64,000 bases of DNA from Dirofilaria immitis (GCA_024305405.1 JAKNDB010000107.1:1488001-1552000), one strand, 5' to 3'; counted from the first letter of the stretch, positions 1 to 14,944 are shown. Notes: generated by a model from the letters alone, not told the origin. Numbers and translations are program-made.

Positions 1-346
1 TCAATTCACAATGAATAAATTTGATAATTTTGTTTATTTATATTTATTTATCGGATGATATATTATCAATTAAATAAAATTTTAATAATTAAATTAATTA
101 GAAAAAGAATATTTGTTTGATCAAAATTATAAATATTTTAATAAATTTAATTAATCATAATATATGATAAGTATATGTAGGTATACATATACTTATCGAT
201 TATTTTATTAAATTATTTTATAAATTATTTTTTTTTTATAACAAAGAACAAACTGATCGCCTTCCTACTTTTTTTTTTTTAAAGAAATAAAATAGAAATA
301 TTGAAATTTAACAAATAGTAAGTACAATTTTACTATGATCTGTATA

Positions 347-355
347 TGTGTGTGT

Positions 356-400
<45 letters not shown>
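347..400. repeat. (GT)n microsatellite
   Basis: About 27 units of GT/TG with a single A interruption near 360, a perfect alternating purine-pyrimidine run. Confidence 0.95.
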
Positions 401-403
<3 letters not shown>

Positions 404-3133
404 TTTGTGTTTATATGTGTTGCATATCATTTATAATTAAAATTTGAAAAGATCTAAGATAATGAAATATTTTAAAATTAGGTTTTTAACAATAGCAAAA
501 CTCATTGCTCATAACATTTGTCTCGATCAGTAAATTAGTCAGCTGTGATCAATCAATTGATTAATCTATTTAGTAATAACAAAATTTTTTATGATCAATT
601 ATTAATTCATTCAAATTTAAAGAAGAATTTGAGATTAAAAATTAATCATTATATCAAATATTTAAGAAATTCTAAAATACGATTTTTTGCATAACAATAT
701 TTTCCTTTTATTAATCATTATATCAAATATTTATCAGTAATATATCAAATCCATATCAGTTAAGTATTACTATATTTTGCATTTGAAAATTTTAAATTTT
801 GAAATTTTATATTTGCAAAGATAAATTTATTTAAATTGTTAAAATTCTATTTTTCATAAAAAATTCGAATTGCTTAATTTTTCCGATTGATAATTTATCA
901 GTCATTAATGTTTTTTTTTGACCATTTATCAATCATTAATATGTTTTCATTAAAAATTGCCTTCTTCAAATATTTTAACAAGTTTAATTGACTTTGAAAA
1001 TTTTAAAACTATTGTATTCCGATGCTTTATTCTCGACTAACATCTGCATTTTCAATGTAAATATTAAATTAAAATTACGACTATTTGTCAACAAAACTTC
1101 CGGAAATTCTTCGAACTATGTGGAAAATATAAAACTCAAATTACATATGTAATTTAAATTTCGAAATTTTATATTCGCAAAAAAAATTGTTAACCAAAGT
1201 TGATTACTTTATCTACATCATTGAATTTTTGCTGATTGATCATTTATCAATCATATTCTTTGATAACGTTTTTATCAGTCATATTCTTTAATACTTTTAC
1301 AGTCCTTGCAAATTGTTTATTCGAAAAATATTATTCATTTTTAACTGTTTTAACAAATTTAGCTATATTTGAAGCAAAAGAATTATGATATTTCGATATT
1401 TCATTTCAAATTTATATATTCGAATTTCGATATAAATATTAAATTTGTAATTAAAACAATTCATTAGTCTCCAACTTCATTATAAAATATGAAAATTTAA
1501 CTAAAGAATTATATTAAGTTATCAAATTCAAATTATATATAAAAATAATTTAAATTAAAAATAATTATTGCGTATTTTTAACTACAATAAGCGATATATG
1601 GAAGAAAATTCATTTTAATTTATTTTAAATTAAATATTTAAGCTAATAAAACTTTAACTTATTAACTTATTGGAATTTATTGTTTTATAATAATTAAATA
1701 ATTAAATTCAAAATTTACAATATTATATGGGTGGGATAGAAAAGAATTTTATTATAAACAAAAAAAAAAAAAAAAAAACTTGACAGCATTAACATTCCTT
1801 TTTCGGAATATCACACATAACTCTGATAATGACTTTTGATTTTTCCAACAATTCAAACATTTATTTATCCAATTTATTTCGATAAATATCTATCTATCTA
1901 TCCATCAATTATTCATATTATATGTTAATTAAAGCATAAATATTTTATTTGATAAAAATATTCATTTTTATCAAATAATACAATAGTGATAAGAATTAAT
2001 CATTTCGAACAAAAAAAAAAAAGCAAGAGAATAATTTCTTTTTTTTTTAATTTAAAAAATTTCACACGAGAAAATCAAATGTGACATTTCTCATTGATTT
2101 AATAAATTTTTGCATTAAAAATAAATTATAAAAAAAAAACGAAAATGAAATGAATCTTAAAAGTAAAAATAAAAAAAAAAATCAAAAAAGCTATTTCAGT
2201 TATGATATGATAAATGGATGAATTATGAAATGATAAATTACTGTTAAGATAAAATATATTTTATCCTTAATCTATGATAATAATTTGAATAAATTCCTAT
2301 TTAGATAAAATATTTTATTCTGAATAAATTCGATAATAATAAGAAACGTATAAATCCACTATATTATTATTTAGTTTGAAGCTTAATTATTGATTAGAAT
2401 GATAATATTATATCAATTTAGTAATTTTTATCCTTTACAAAATTTGTATTTTGCTGATATTCGAACAATGTTAGAATATATCATTTTGAAAATTTTCATT
2501 TTTTATTTTTATCCCACTACATATTAAATATATTAATCGATATATTAAATCTAAAATATTAAATTCAGGATATTAATTCCTTTTAAAAATAATAATATTT
2601 TAATTAAGCAATGATTTATTGAAATAATTTATAAAAATAAAATTAATATTTGCTATTTATTATTTTCCATTCAGTATTCTTATTCCATTTCATAAATATT
2701 AATTAATTAATTAATTTTTGTAATTGTTGAATTAATTTGAAATAATTAATAAAATTTTAATGCAAAAGTAAAAGAGTACATTTTCCCGAAAAAAAAAAAA
2801 AAAAAGAAATATCAATTACAATTTTGATTCAATCGATGTCGTATAATAAAATTTTGATTTTAAAATTTGGCAAGAATTATATGAAAATGAAAATTCATTT
2901 TCCAATTCGTTATATGTTAAAATATCGTTTTTGTTCTGTCCGAATAATTTGATCAGTAGTAGTAACCTTCAAACGATGTAACCTCTCGTAAACTTTTTAA
3001 TGAAAAATTTAATCAATTTATTCTTATAAAAAAAAAAAAGAGAATTCATTTTCTATTGAAAATAAATGGAGAGAAAAGACATTGTTGTATATATTTGAAA
3101 AATGAAAATTTAAAAAAAAAAGAGAGGGAAAAG

Positions 3134-3152
3134 GAGAGAGAGAGAGAGAGAG
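3134..3152. repeat. (GA)n microsatellite
   Basis: A run of about nine GA units following an A-rich tract. Confidence 0.85.
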
Positions 3153-3744
3153 AAATGAAATGAATTATTAAAAATGAAATTATTTAAATTATCTTTTTCT
3201 TTTTCTTTTTTTGTTTATTTCAATTAAAAAAAAAAAACAAAACGATTCATTTCAATCAATAATGATAACATTTTTTTTGTTATTTAATCAAATTAACAAA
3301 ACTTGATTGAAAAAAAAGCCAATTAATTAATTAATTCATAGATTTTTAATTTGTTTTTGAGTTAATTTGCAAAGAGGAATTTTTAGATTATTTTAATTTA
3401 AAAAAAAAAAAGATATAAAAAACCAGTTTATAGAAATAGAAAAAAAAGAAAGGTAAAAAAAAAAGAGAGAAATTTCCGGAATAATTTTATTTCTTTCTTT
3501 CTTTCTTTTTCTTTTAATTCAACAAAAATTTTATCGTAAAAATTTTATTCGTTTTTATTTATTTTTATTTATAATTTATTTTATTCTTTCTTTTTTTTCT
3601 TTTCTTTCTCAAATTTTCCAGTTTTTATTAAGTATTTGCACTTTTTTTTTCTTTGCTTCTCTTCATTATGCTGTCGAATTTAGTTTTATTGAAAAATTTA
3701 AATTTAAATAATTAAAAGAACAGGTAAATCAATTATCGGAAATA

Positions 3745-3907
3745 ACAGTAGCAATAGTAGTAGTGGTAGTAGTAGTAGATGTTGTTGTTGTTGTAAATGT
3801 CATAAGTCATTTTGTCTATAATCGTTATCATCGTAATACGTAATACTAATTGCTGATGATGATGATAATGATACTAATGATCATTATCAGTTCCAGTGAT
3901 AGTTGGC

Positions 3908-3941
<34 letters not shown>

Positions 3942-3968
3942 ATAATAGTAATAACAATAGTAGTAATA
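3745..3968. repeat. Interrupted (AGT)n trinucleotide repeats
   Basis: Two clusters of AGT/GTT units, near 3754-3793 and 3908-3968, the second with about 11 uninterrupted AGT copies. They are separated by ATG/GAT-rich sequence. No frame through them extends into non-repeat coding sequence. Confidence 0.9.
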
Positions 3969-6900
3969 GGATTAAAAATTTTATGAAAGAATTTGAACAA
4001 AAAAACAAAAAAGTCCTTGAGCAATTATTGCATATTTATTAAATCTAACAAATAAACTTATCAACAATGAAATCATTGTTATCAATAATAAAAATCAAAA
4101 GGAACGAAATAATTAAAATACAAATCTGACTATTATCATATAAATCTCTCTCTCAAAAAAAAAAAAAAAAATAAAAATCCCAATACTTTTCAATTACTCA
4201 AATATGTTAAATTCAAAAAGAAATTTAAAAAAAATTTTAGCGTTTTTCCGTTTCTAAACTACTTTTTTAAAATTTTTTTTTCAATATCTTTCATTTTTTT
4301 ATTCAAAAAAATTTACATCAATGGGTTGAAAAAAGTGCAAAGTGAAATATTTATAGTTTCTCGATTTTTTTTTTAAAAAAAAACAAGTTGTTTATTTATT
4401 TTTTTTATCGTTTTTTGATGAATAATTTGATAACATTGATTTTTTTTTTTTTTTAAATGATAATATATTATTTGAAAAATTGAACAAAAAAAAAAAAAAA
4501 GATTGATGAAAAAATGAAACGAAGAAAATTGGATAATGAATAAATTGTAAAATAATATATATTATATGTGAAATTAAAATTATTAAATTAAAAATAATTT
4601 CATAATATTAATTCAAATTTTTAAACATATTTTCTTATTAACAATAGTAATAATTTTTAAAATATTATTATTAATTATATATAAAATTGAAATAATTAAA
4701 TTTAAATGAAATTTATAGTAAATTCAAATTTTTGTTTTCCTAATATTTTCTTAAAAGAATTATTAAAATCAAAGAAAAAAGAAATGGTAATATTATTATT
4801 AATAAATGAAATGGATTATCAATAAATGAAATAGATGAAAAATAAATGAAACGTAGAAATTCTTTCTTTTTTTTTTGGTAATATTTTTTTTTTAAAAGAA
4901 ATTTTTAAATAATCGATCACAATCTACGACACTATTACGTAATGATACGTTTAATTTTTACCACAGACGTGTTATATGATAATATTACGCAAATATTTAT
5001 TTAATATATCGGTTTTTTTCTTTTTAGCCTTCTTTAATTGATCTTTCAAAATCATTTATTGCATATTTATATTCGTTGGTGATATAATTATCGATATAAT
5101 TAGCTACCAATCAGATCACCTATTTTTTTGATACTGAAAGTTTATTTTAAATTAAAAATTTTTTAATTCAATTTAGGGCATTTATAAGAAAAGTAATTAA
5201 TTGAAGTTTTATATGATTTCTTTTGGCATAACTTAATTATAACAAATATCGATTTTGTATATTAGTATTAATTATTATTTTTTTAATTACGAAAATATAA
5301 CAATTTTTTCATATTTTTTTAATTTTTATTTTTGAGTAAAAGAAAAAAATTCTTTGCATAAACTGATAATTTTATGATAATTTATTAATTTATAAATGAT
5401 AATTGATAATTTTATATATTATAATTAATTTTATTTAAAATTTATTTCATAAATTTAGTAATTAATAATCGAATACTTATATTTGATATTTAAATTACAC
5501 TATTCTTTCAATACATTGAATCTTTTAGCAATTTTTTTGCTCGAATTATGCTTGAAAAATAATTTCTTTTCAAATTTTTAATATTCTATGATAATATATG
5601 ATTATGTTATCATGATATAAATTAATATTATTATTTCATTAACTTTCTAATTTATTGATATATGAAATTCTTGATAATTTATCCCTCTAATATGATCTGT
5701 CATATCTGTATATCAAATTGAGATTTATTTATCATTCATATTCATTGTTAAAGATTTCGAGAAATCTTTTATTCATTTTAAATGGGACGTTATGAGAGAG
5801 ATAAAAGAATTTACAAAGAATATTGTTTAAGATTTTGTTTGATGATCTTATAACGGAAATATATATATAGATAGATATTTATATCATTATTTTGATTATT
5901 AATTTATCATGATAAATTGATATCGATTTCCATTTATTTCATTTCTTTCATTTATATGAATTATTTTCATTCTAACAATGAATTATTTAAATTTCAAAGC
6001 AATTTATTTTTCCCTTTTTTTTCTTTATGTTAGAAATATGATTGAATAATTATTATTGTTAATATATTAAATAAATAGATCCAAATAAAATGATCAATTT
6101 TTTATCATAAATATTTAATAATATTTACTGATAAAATTATCAATAAATAAAATTAATTTTATTCAAATAGATATTTTATAAATTTTTATTTTTGAAATAG
6201 AAAAACATAGATATTATTTAAAAAAAAAAACAAAAATTTATAGAATAATTTATTTTATGTCTGATTCATTCATAAAAATCAATTTATTAAAATTTTAATC
6301 AATCGTTTTTTTTTAGTTAAATTATTTGATTTGAATCATTCATATTTAATAATATAATCATTTTTGAATCAATTTGTTTGATGTGAAATCATTTATCATT
6401 TTTCAAATTGATTTATAATTCAAATAAATTTTTGAGACATTAAATTAAACTTATTTTTTTATTATGAATCATTTATGAATTAATTTATAAATTTGATAAT
6501 AGTTTTATTACATTTTGAACTTTTTTTTTTTTTAAAAAATGTTTTTGCAAAAATATGCGTCATAGAATTTGATGACATATTAATTTTTTTTTGCTTTTTA
6601 TTTTTTCCTTTTTTTTAATCCTAATTATTATCGTTAATAAAAATGATATGAATATTGATTGATAGCATTAAAAACATTTACTTATATATGATTCAATAAT
6701 CGATGAACTTATAAATAGATATTAATTAGGCTTAAAAGATTTACAGAAAAATTATTTCAAAAATTGAAAGAATTCAAATGATATACTAAAACTTTCCAAC
6801 CTTTTATCTATAAATTTTTATCATATGTTTATCAAATATATATTAAACATTTTTTGTTTACTTTTTTTCCCCCAAAAGAAATGGAAATAAATAAATAAAT

Positions 6901-7011
6901 AATTGCTAAAGACAAAAGCTATTTGTTATAAGTTTAAGAAGAATCGGTAAATTTTGATGATTGAATTTTGCAACAAGAAATCAGTAAATAGCGGGAGAAA
7001 AAAAGTTTGAA

Positions 7012-7059
7012 ATGGGTGGAGGAATGATGGCTATGGCAAATCGTATGTCTCCAGTCTGA
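7012..7059 (+). CDS. Candidate short exon or micro-ORF (weak)
   Basis: ATG at 7012 opens a 15-codon frame reading MGGGMMAMANRMSPV to TGA at 7057-7059. It is distinctly richer in G than its surroundings. A textbook nematode donor, GTATGT, lies at 7043 (…GCAAATC|GTATGT), so an alternative reading is a first coding exon at 7012-7042. I could not find a matching downstream exon: joining to the collagen exon at 16275 gives an immediate stop. Function unknown. It may be chance. Confidence 0.15.
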   Translation: MGGGMMAMANRMSPV

Positions 7060-8929
7060 TAATTTTAATCGATAAAACAATTTGTAATGTTTTTATTTAG
7101 CAGTAAATGATAAATTTTACAATTTAAAATATTATTTCATAAAAATTAAACAATCCCGAAATGAATTTAAAATGAATAAATTAATTCTTAATCAATTAAC
7201 AACAATTTATTTATTCATGATAAAATGAGTATGACTGTTAGAAGTTTTCAATTATTTTATTCGTCAAACATGCATAAAGATATGTGAACATTCGAGAAAT
7301 ATTAACGAATTAAATGATAGCGAGAAAGAAAAAACTTAAATTAAATACTCAAAATTTTAAAATAGAATTGTTATATCGGATATGCAATTATTGCTTTATC
7401 CATTTCTATATTTTCGTTTTCCAATACTTAATAATATTTTGAATTAAATTTTAAATCCTTATTAATTTCTTGAATCCTTTTTCAAGTTTTCATTAGCAAT
7501 AGCAATAACGATTTGTTTATGATATTTTGATATTTTTGAAATTCCAAAATTCATATGGTAAATGAATGAGCAACCGATTATCAATTCAACAACAACATTT
7601 CGTTGAAATGATAAATATTGTTGACGAAGCTGTATGTATGACAGATTAAATCATATCAAAAATGATTTATACGTTAATCATATCTTAAATTATAATATCT
7701 TTGATTATTTCCCTCTTTTTTAATTTTCTTTTATAATCCAAAAATCATTTTAAAATTTGCAATTCTTATGTTATTATTCGAATTAAATGTCTCATAATGT
7801 TAATCATTCTTTTGCATTCTTTTAAATTCATATCCATTCATTCATTTAATTTGAATTAATTCATAATTATATGCAAACTTTTCTCCTTCCTTTTTTTTTC
7901 TTTTGGAATGACAAATTTTATTTTAGGAAAACAAAAACTTTAGAATATCCAAACTTTATTTACATCATACTGTCGGTTTAATAGTAGGAATGGATTTTAT
8001 TATAGGGTCATCGAAAAGAAAAAAAAATGACCTATAGAAGAGGAGAAAACAAATTTATCAAATTTTTAGAAAAGGAAAAGTGATTTGAGTAATCTGTTCA
8101 GTTCAACTATTTTATCATTTGATATATGGTTGTCAATGGATGAGAAAGATATTTCTTTTTTTTTTTTTTTTTTTTAAGAAAATTTGAATTACTTTCTCGA
8201 CCGTTTCTTTGTTTTTTTTTCCATTGTGATAGATTTTATTTTTGAATTAAATTTTAAATTATTTATGCAAAAAAAGAGAATAATAAATGTATCATTTTAA
8301 AATTAAATAATAAAACGATATGTAATCTAAATTTATGTCATAAATATTCGATAATATCTTAGTTATAGTAAATAATTTTATTTAGTAATAATTTAATATC
8401 ATTTTCATAGCTCACGAAATAATTTTAAAGTGATTATTTAAGCATAAAATGATTTTGATAATTTAAATTATCAAAATTTTCATATATTAATTCATAGATT
8501 AAGCATTAATATTTCGAAATTAAACATGCTGATAAGAAATGATAAACACATATATATATACATATGTAATGCTAATGCATGCATAGATGCATGATGCATA
8601 TCATGCAGTGCAGAAAAAAAAATCATGATTTATCAAAATAACGAATGAAATTAGTCAAACGCATAATACTTGCATGTTTTTTTTTCTTTTCCCGATTATA
8701 TTTCTCGATAATTTCAGGATAGTTAGCATTGCATAAGAAAAAAGAAAGTTATTCCTACAACAACAACAACAAGCATATTATTAAGCATTTTTGGTATCAA
8801 CTTATCATAGTAAAAATATTCGACAAGTTTTTAATCTTGTTATATTACAGCTGGTTTTTTTTGTTTTATTTTATTTTTTTATTTTAAATAATTCGCTCAA
8901 TCTTATTCCTTTTATTATCGTTTCATCTC

Positions 8930-8935
<6 letters not shown>

Positions 8936-8972
<37 letters not shown>
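8936..8972. repeat. (TC)n microsatellite
   Basis: About 18 units of TC/CT, all-pyrimidine on the + strand. Confidence 0.95.
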
Positions 8973-8974
<2 letters not shown>

Positions 8975-10221
8975 ATAAATAATTTTAAAAAAATTTTATT
9001 TACTAGAAGAATAAAAAATAAAATCAAATTTTAAAATAATTTCATTAAAAAAAAAAACGAGAAGAAGGAGTAAGAATGTAAAGGAATGTTTAAATAAAAA
9101 AAAAAATTTTTTTTTTCAAAAATTTATTTTCTTAACTATAAAAATATGCTAAGCACACATTGTTACTATAAAACTAAATAATTCAATTTAAAAAAAAAAA
9201 AAAAAAAAATCAAATTTATTTGTATATAAACAAATTGGCAAATATGAAACGTACATAAGAAGATGATGATGATACTTGAAATATTTGAAATCGCCTAAAG
9301 CGCATTTATAATTTTACTAAATTCAATAATACATTTTATTTATTTACTTGTTTATTCACTTGCTTGTTTACTTATTTATTTGTTTGCTTTTAAAAAGTAT
9401 GATAAATTATATTTATTAAAATATATTGGCAATGAGCAATTAATTTTTAGTATGCAAAATTTAAATATTTATAAATTTGGAGGAAAAAAAATTTATTAAT
9501 AGATTAAAATTTTTTTTCTTTTTTTTTAAAAATAATATTTGATGGGTGAAAAAAAAAAGGCGAATAAATCTATAATTTTATAATATTTAAAATTAAATTA
9601 TATTTATAATATATATTTTCGATTCTAAATTTTAGTAATAATTTTTAATAAATTTATTTAAGTTAATTAATATACGTTTTCTTTTCAATGAAATAATTTG
9701 CGTAATACATAATGAATATAATTTCTCAATAAAATAATACATAATAAGGAATTTTAATAAAAATCAAATGAATTAATTAAAATAATTTACATTATTGTTA
9801 TATAATATTAAAAAAAAATCTTGCCTGATTTTGAGATTATTTTATTTTATTAAATTTAATTAATGATATAATTCCAAGTTTATTATCGAACTGATAATAA
9901 TTGATAATTGATAATGATGTAATCACTTTTTTTTTCTAGAATTGTTACTAATAACGAAAGCCTAAGAAATGTAAATAATTTTTATCGATCAAAGAACTTT
10001 TGTAAAAAAAAAAAAAAAAAAAATAGAAAACTTAATGTATTTTTGCTGTGACAGATAAATGATAAATTTTTGGATACTGCGAGAATGGTTTGTTGTTTGA
10101 TGGACGTATTGCTGGAACGACAAATGTATGTATGTATGTATTCACATAACATCTTAATTAATATTTATTAAAATAAATGTTCTTCACTTGTTTTTTTTTT
10201 TTGATTTAAAATTTTAAATTG

Positions 10222-10550
10222 TACTTATTGATAACAAATTAACTAATCTAAAAGAATTTGATAAAAATGAAAGTTTATAATTTAAATACTTATTGATAAC
10301 AAATTAACTAATCTAAAAAGAATTTGATAAAAATGAAAGTTTATAATTTAAATACTTATTGATAACAAATTAACTAATCTAAAAGAATTTGATAAAAATG
10401 AAAGTTTATAATTTAAGTACTTATTGATAACAAATTAACTAATCTAAAAGAATTTGATAAAATGAAAGTTTATAATTTAAATACTTATTGATAACAAATT
10501 AACTAATCTAAAAAGAATTTGATAAAAATAAAAGTTTATAATTTAAATAC
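10222..10550. repeat. 65-bp minisatellite, five copies
   Basis: Five head-to-tail copies begin at 10222, 10287, 10353, 10418 and 10482, each starting TACTTATTGATAACAAATTA. Copies are nearly identical. They differ mainly by one base in A runs (CTAAAAG versus CTAAAAAG, GATAAAATG versus GATAAAAATG), giving unit lengths of 64-66. Each unit carries TTGATAA and TTTGATAA motifs. Noncoding: every frame is stopped. Confidence 0.95.
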
Positions 10551-12274
10551 TAAGAAAAAAAAAGAAGAAGTCATGAAAATAGAAATGAATTAAACAATGA
10601 TAAAATTGATAATTAATTAATTCGATTAAAATTGAATAATCAAAAAAAAAAAAAGAAAAGAACAGAAAGCATATGCTAAACTTTTAATAACAATAATATA
10701 TATATATATATGTATGAGTTAAAAAAAAAATAAATAAATAAACTTTTTCATTTCCATAATTATTTGCAGCATTTTTATTTGATATCATTATGAAAGAAAA
10801 AATCCAGTTTTTTTATAAACTGTGATCAAAAAAAAAAAAAAATGAAAGAAAGAAAAGGATGAGATTGAAGATGAACGAATGAAAATGATAATAGAGATAT
10901 TGATATTGATAAATAAATGATAAGAAAAATATTCAAAACATTACTGATATTTCTTCGATTACTTATAAATTACAAAATTATTTCAGTAGAAAAATTATCA
11001 AGACATGTTAAAAATATTGCATTAATAAATATATCGACGATAAAAATAATTTTAAATTTAAAACTTTTTAGAGAAATTTTTCATTTGATAAGAAAAGATA
11101 ATGTAAAATAAAAGAAATGTTCAATATAAAATTCTGTCACTATTGATTACAAATCATTATCTTATCGATAACAAATAATAAAACGAAAATATGGTTCATC
11201 CAGCGAAGGAAAGGAACAAATGATTTAGATGATTTCATAAAATGAATAGGTTAAAGGTTAAGATTTTCCTTTTTTTTTCATTCATTTTATCTGACATTGA
11301 CCAAAATTATTTCGCAATCATTTGATATTATCCATACAAATTGACAACTTTCCTTATCATTCTCATCTTTTTTTTTCCACTTTAGATTCATTTCATTTGT
11401 CAATTTTATTTTATCACTTTTACCATTAACTATCTCAATCTTTGCTAAAATTCGAAATACAAAAAAAAAAATGATATGAAAAAAAGACAGTTTAGTCTTA
11501 TATTATCAGTGAATTTAATTGACGTTAAAAATTTATCGATTAAATTATCTGATAACTTATCATTGTTTATTGTTTAATCAAACTATTAAATATCTTTTAA
11601 AGTTTACATACAAAATACTCATTTTATCAAGTATATCAGTACATTTTGCTTTTTACTAATTTAATTTAATTAGTATTAATTTATAACAAGTCTAAGTGAA
11701 TAAATTATTTTAATATTCAAAAATTCTAATAATATACTTAATATTAGCAAAAAATATGATAATTATGATAATGTTAATAATAATTTCTAGAAATTCTTAA
11801 GTCATATCTAATACGTAAATGATAATAATCAGTTATTTCTTGTCGTAGTCTCGATTAAGCATTTCTGTAATTTTAAAATATTTAAAATTTCATTAGTCAA
11901 TAATATCCAACAATTAATTTAAAAATTGTTTTTAAATATATCAGAATTCATATATGTAAGAAATGGAAGATTTCTATTTGACAAATTTAAAATTTTTTTA
12001 TGAAAAAAGAACAAATTTAACTGATATGATAATTAAAGCTTTGTACAATTAAAAATTAACTTTTTTTTCTGCGAAATTTTCTATTTTTTCTCATTTCATT
12101 AAAATATCTTTCCTAATAGATTGCATTAAATTTATAATTTCATATGAACTAATTGGGGTTTATTTCTCGAAAACTTGTTAAGTTTCAAGCAATTATCCGA
12201 TATGTCAAATTGAATTGCTTAATTAGTGATTAATTCTTGATTATAATGAGAATAATTTAAATATTTTTAGTATA

Positions 12275-12275
<1 letters not shown>

Positions 12276-12306
<31 letters not shown>
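12276..12306. repeat. (GCA)n trinucleotide repeat
   Basis: About ten GCA/CAG units just after a TTTTTAG acceptor-like sequence (12266-12270). The frame reading GCA as alanine continues open for about 20 codons beyond the repeat, but I found no partner exon. Confidence 0.9.
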
Positions 12307-12307
<1 letters not shown>

Positions 12308-12570
12308 TTATTTTACGATTATTATCATTCATTCCAATTTATATTATCTCAAATTTTTCTCATTTTTCTTTTTTTTTTTGTTTGTTTTTCTAATAATTTT
12401 TTATTGAATATGTTTTAAAAAAAAGTTAAATATTTAAAAATTTTTTCTTTTATTTTCTTAAAAATTTTGGAATGGTTTTATTTTATTTCATGCAATAAAT
12501 AATTTTTGTAATTTTTTTGATGAAATTATAAATATGTCATCGAGATGTCGATTATGAAATAATAATAGTA

Positions 12571-12609
<39 letters not shown>
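12571..12609. repeat. (ATT)n trinucleotide repeat
   Basis: About 13 uninterrupted ATT units. Confidence 0.95.
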
Positions 12610-13689
12610 GTCTTTTTATGAATAAGAAAAAATTATTTCAGAACAATTGAATATTTTATTTTATCATTAAATTTTAGCAATTGCTATTTTTATTAATCGT
12701 ATTCAAAATAAATAAAAAACAATAATTGAAGTGAAAAATTGTAGTACTAAATGAGAAGTAAATTAAATTATTATTTTTCAATTTTTGATTCAAATATTCA
12801 TTTCATATTTAAGCATTTCGAATTCATTTATTTAGAATAGTTTTTGCTTTCTTACAGTTTATTAAATAACTTAAATTTATTTATACTACAAAATCATTTA
12901 CGAAATATGAACTTAATTATTAGATCTAATTGATATTAATTATTATTATTATTATAGGTGTTAGTATTATTATGGTATTATGCATTCATTATCAGTAATC
13001 ATACTGTAAAAGAAAAAATTTTTAATTAAAATATAATTAGATATTTAGCTTTTAAACGGAAGTCATTTAGTAAAAATAATATTTGCAATATACCAAATTC
13101 CTTCCAGCTCATTTAACTCTTTTAGATTTTTAAATTAAATTTCAAAACTAATAGAGCAAAATATTTAGTACTTTGCTTAATGATTGATCATTTCCTTCGA
13201 TCAAATTCTTTCGTAGACAATGTGGAATTTTTTTTTTTTTTTCCATTATTGTTAATATACATTGCAAGAAAATAAAATGAATGATCAAATATCTTTTTCA
13301 CCGAATAATTAAATTAATATTTTATTCGAATAATCAATTTCAGTATAATTTAAATTCAAATAAAATTTTTAGAAGTCATGAATTAACGCTTAATGATAAT
13401 ATTATAAATTTTAAATTAAAATTTTCTACATATTTCTTTATTCGATTTATAACTTTTAATTATTTTTTTCCTTTAATTTTTTCTTTCTTAGAAAAATAAT
13501 AAAATAAAATATACTAAAAAAAAAAAGAAAAAGAGAGATAGTTGATATGTTAAATTAATTATGTAAAATAATATCTTTATTATTTTTATAACTTTTAAAC
13601 TCTTTCATTACCTTTTATTTATTTATTTATTTTTTTGTAAATTTATTTTCCGATATATTTGTGCAGAAATATTTTTAGAATTATTTGCC

Positions 13690-13696
13690 AATAATA

Positions 13697-13761
<65 letters not shown>
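13690..13761. repeat. (AAT)n trinucleotide repeat
   Basis: About 24 AAT units with one TAG interruption near 13700. Confidence 0.95.
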
Positions 13762-13762
<1 letters not shown>

Positions 13763-14448
13763 GTGCAAAAATAAACAAAATATCGTCAATTATTTACATT
13801 GAATGATTGAAAAAATAAATAAATAAATAAAAAGCAAAGTTGCAATGAATAGAAGTTTTTTTTTTTCACTTATTAATAATAAAATCTTTCATTCTGTTTT
13901 TTTTTTTTCATTTGATTTTTTTATTAATTAAATTTAAAAATTTTCATTTTTCATTTTTCCTTTATCAATATCATTATCAATGAAAATATTTATTTTCATT
14001 GATAAGAAAATTGTCGAAAAAAAAGACAAAAACAAAATTTAGGAAGCAAAAATATTTGGAAATAAAAGTATCTATTTTTGTTTTGTTTTTGTTTTGTTTT
14101 TTTTTTGTTTTTTTCTACCTTCTTCATTTTTCTTATTCTTAATTACTAAGAAGAAGATGCCATTATAATTGTCATCATTATTTTCATCATCAAACCAATC
14201 TTTTATTTCATTTATTTTTTTGATAAAATAAAAGGGTGGAGAATGAAATGTGGGATAAATGATGATAGCAGCAGGTAAATAGATAGGTTGAAAAAAAAAT
14301 TTTTCTTTTCTTTTTTTTTTTTGATAAGAAGCCGGTATGCAAAAGTAGGAGTGATCATCCTATTACTATCTATTTTTACTCTATAACGGTAATAGAAGAA
14401 GAATGAACCTGTTGAAATTGTGATATTTAAAAATTTTGATGAAAATTG

Positions 14449-14648
14449 AAGGAGGAGAAGGAGGAGGAGGAGTAGGAGGAGTAGGAGGAGGAGGAGGAGG
14501 AGGAGGAGGAGATGAAGATGATGATGTTGATGAGGATGACGAAGAAGAAGAGAAAGAAGAAGAAAAAGGTGGAGAAAGAAGATGATAATGATAATGATGA
14601 TGATGATAATGATGTTGATGATGATGATGATGATGATGATAATGATGA
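14449..14648. repeat. Compound (GGA)n(GAA)n(GAT)n repeat
   Basis: A purine-dominated + strand tract: GGA/GTA units to about 14510, then GAT/GAA, then (GAT)n with AAT interruptions. All three forward frames give repetitive acidic or methionine-rich peptides and the reverse gives poly-Leu/Ile/His. These open frames are repeat artefacts, not genes. A perfect 8-bp hairpin (TGGTAGTT/AACTACCA, 4-nt loop, 14652-14671) abuts the repeat. Confidence 0.9.
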
Positions 14649-14944
14649 ATCTGGTAGTTATCAAACTACCAATGTATATACGTACTTGCCCTGTCTTTTC
14701 CGTCTACCTGTACCCACCTTTACATACCGCCATAACGTTGATATATATATATAAAAGGTTGAATGAAAATGTAAAATGTCATGATGAAATTGTGATTTCC
14801 TTCTGCTTACTGTTTTATACTACATGCGGCACAAATAGTATGAAGTTTTTCGTTTTTCCTATGCCATCTGATTTTTAGTGATTTGAATTTTTTCTGAATT
14901 CCTTCTAAGATTAGATTATTTGAAATTAAACATATATGAATTAA

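Noticed and set aside
14212..14878. Long open frames in three overlapping registers (150, 80 and 98 codons)
   Set aside because: They are poly-Leu/Ile, poly-Asp or poly-Met readings of the GGA/GAT repeat with no splice or start context.
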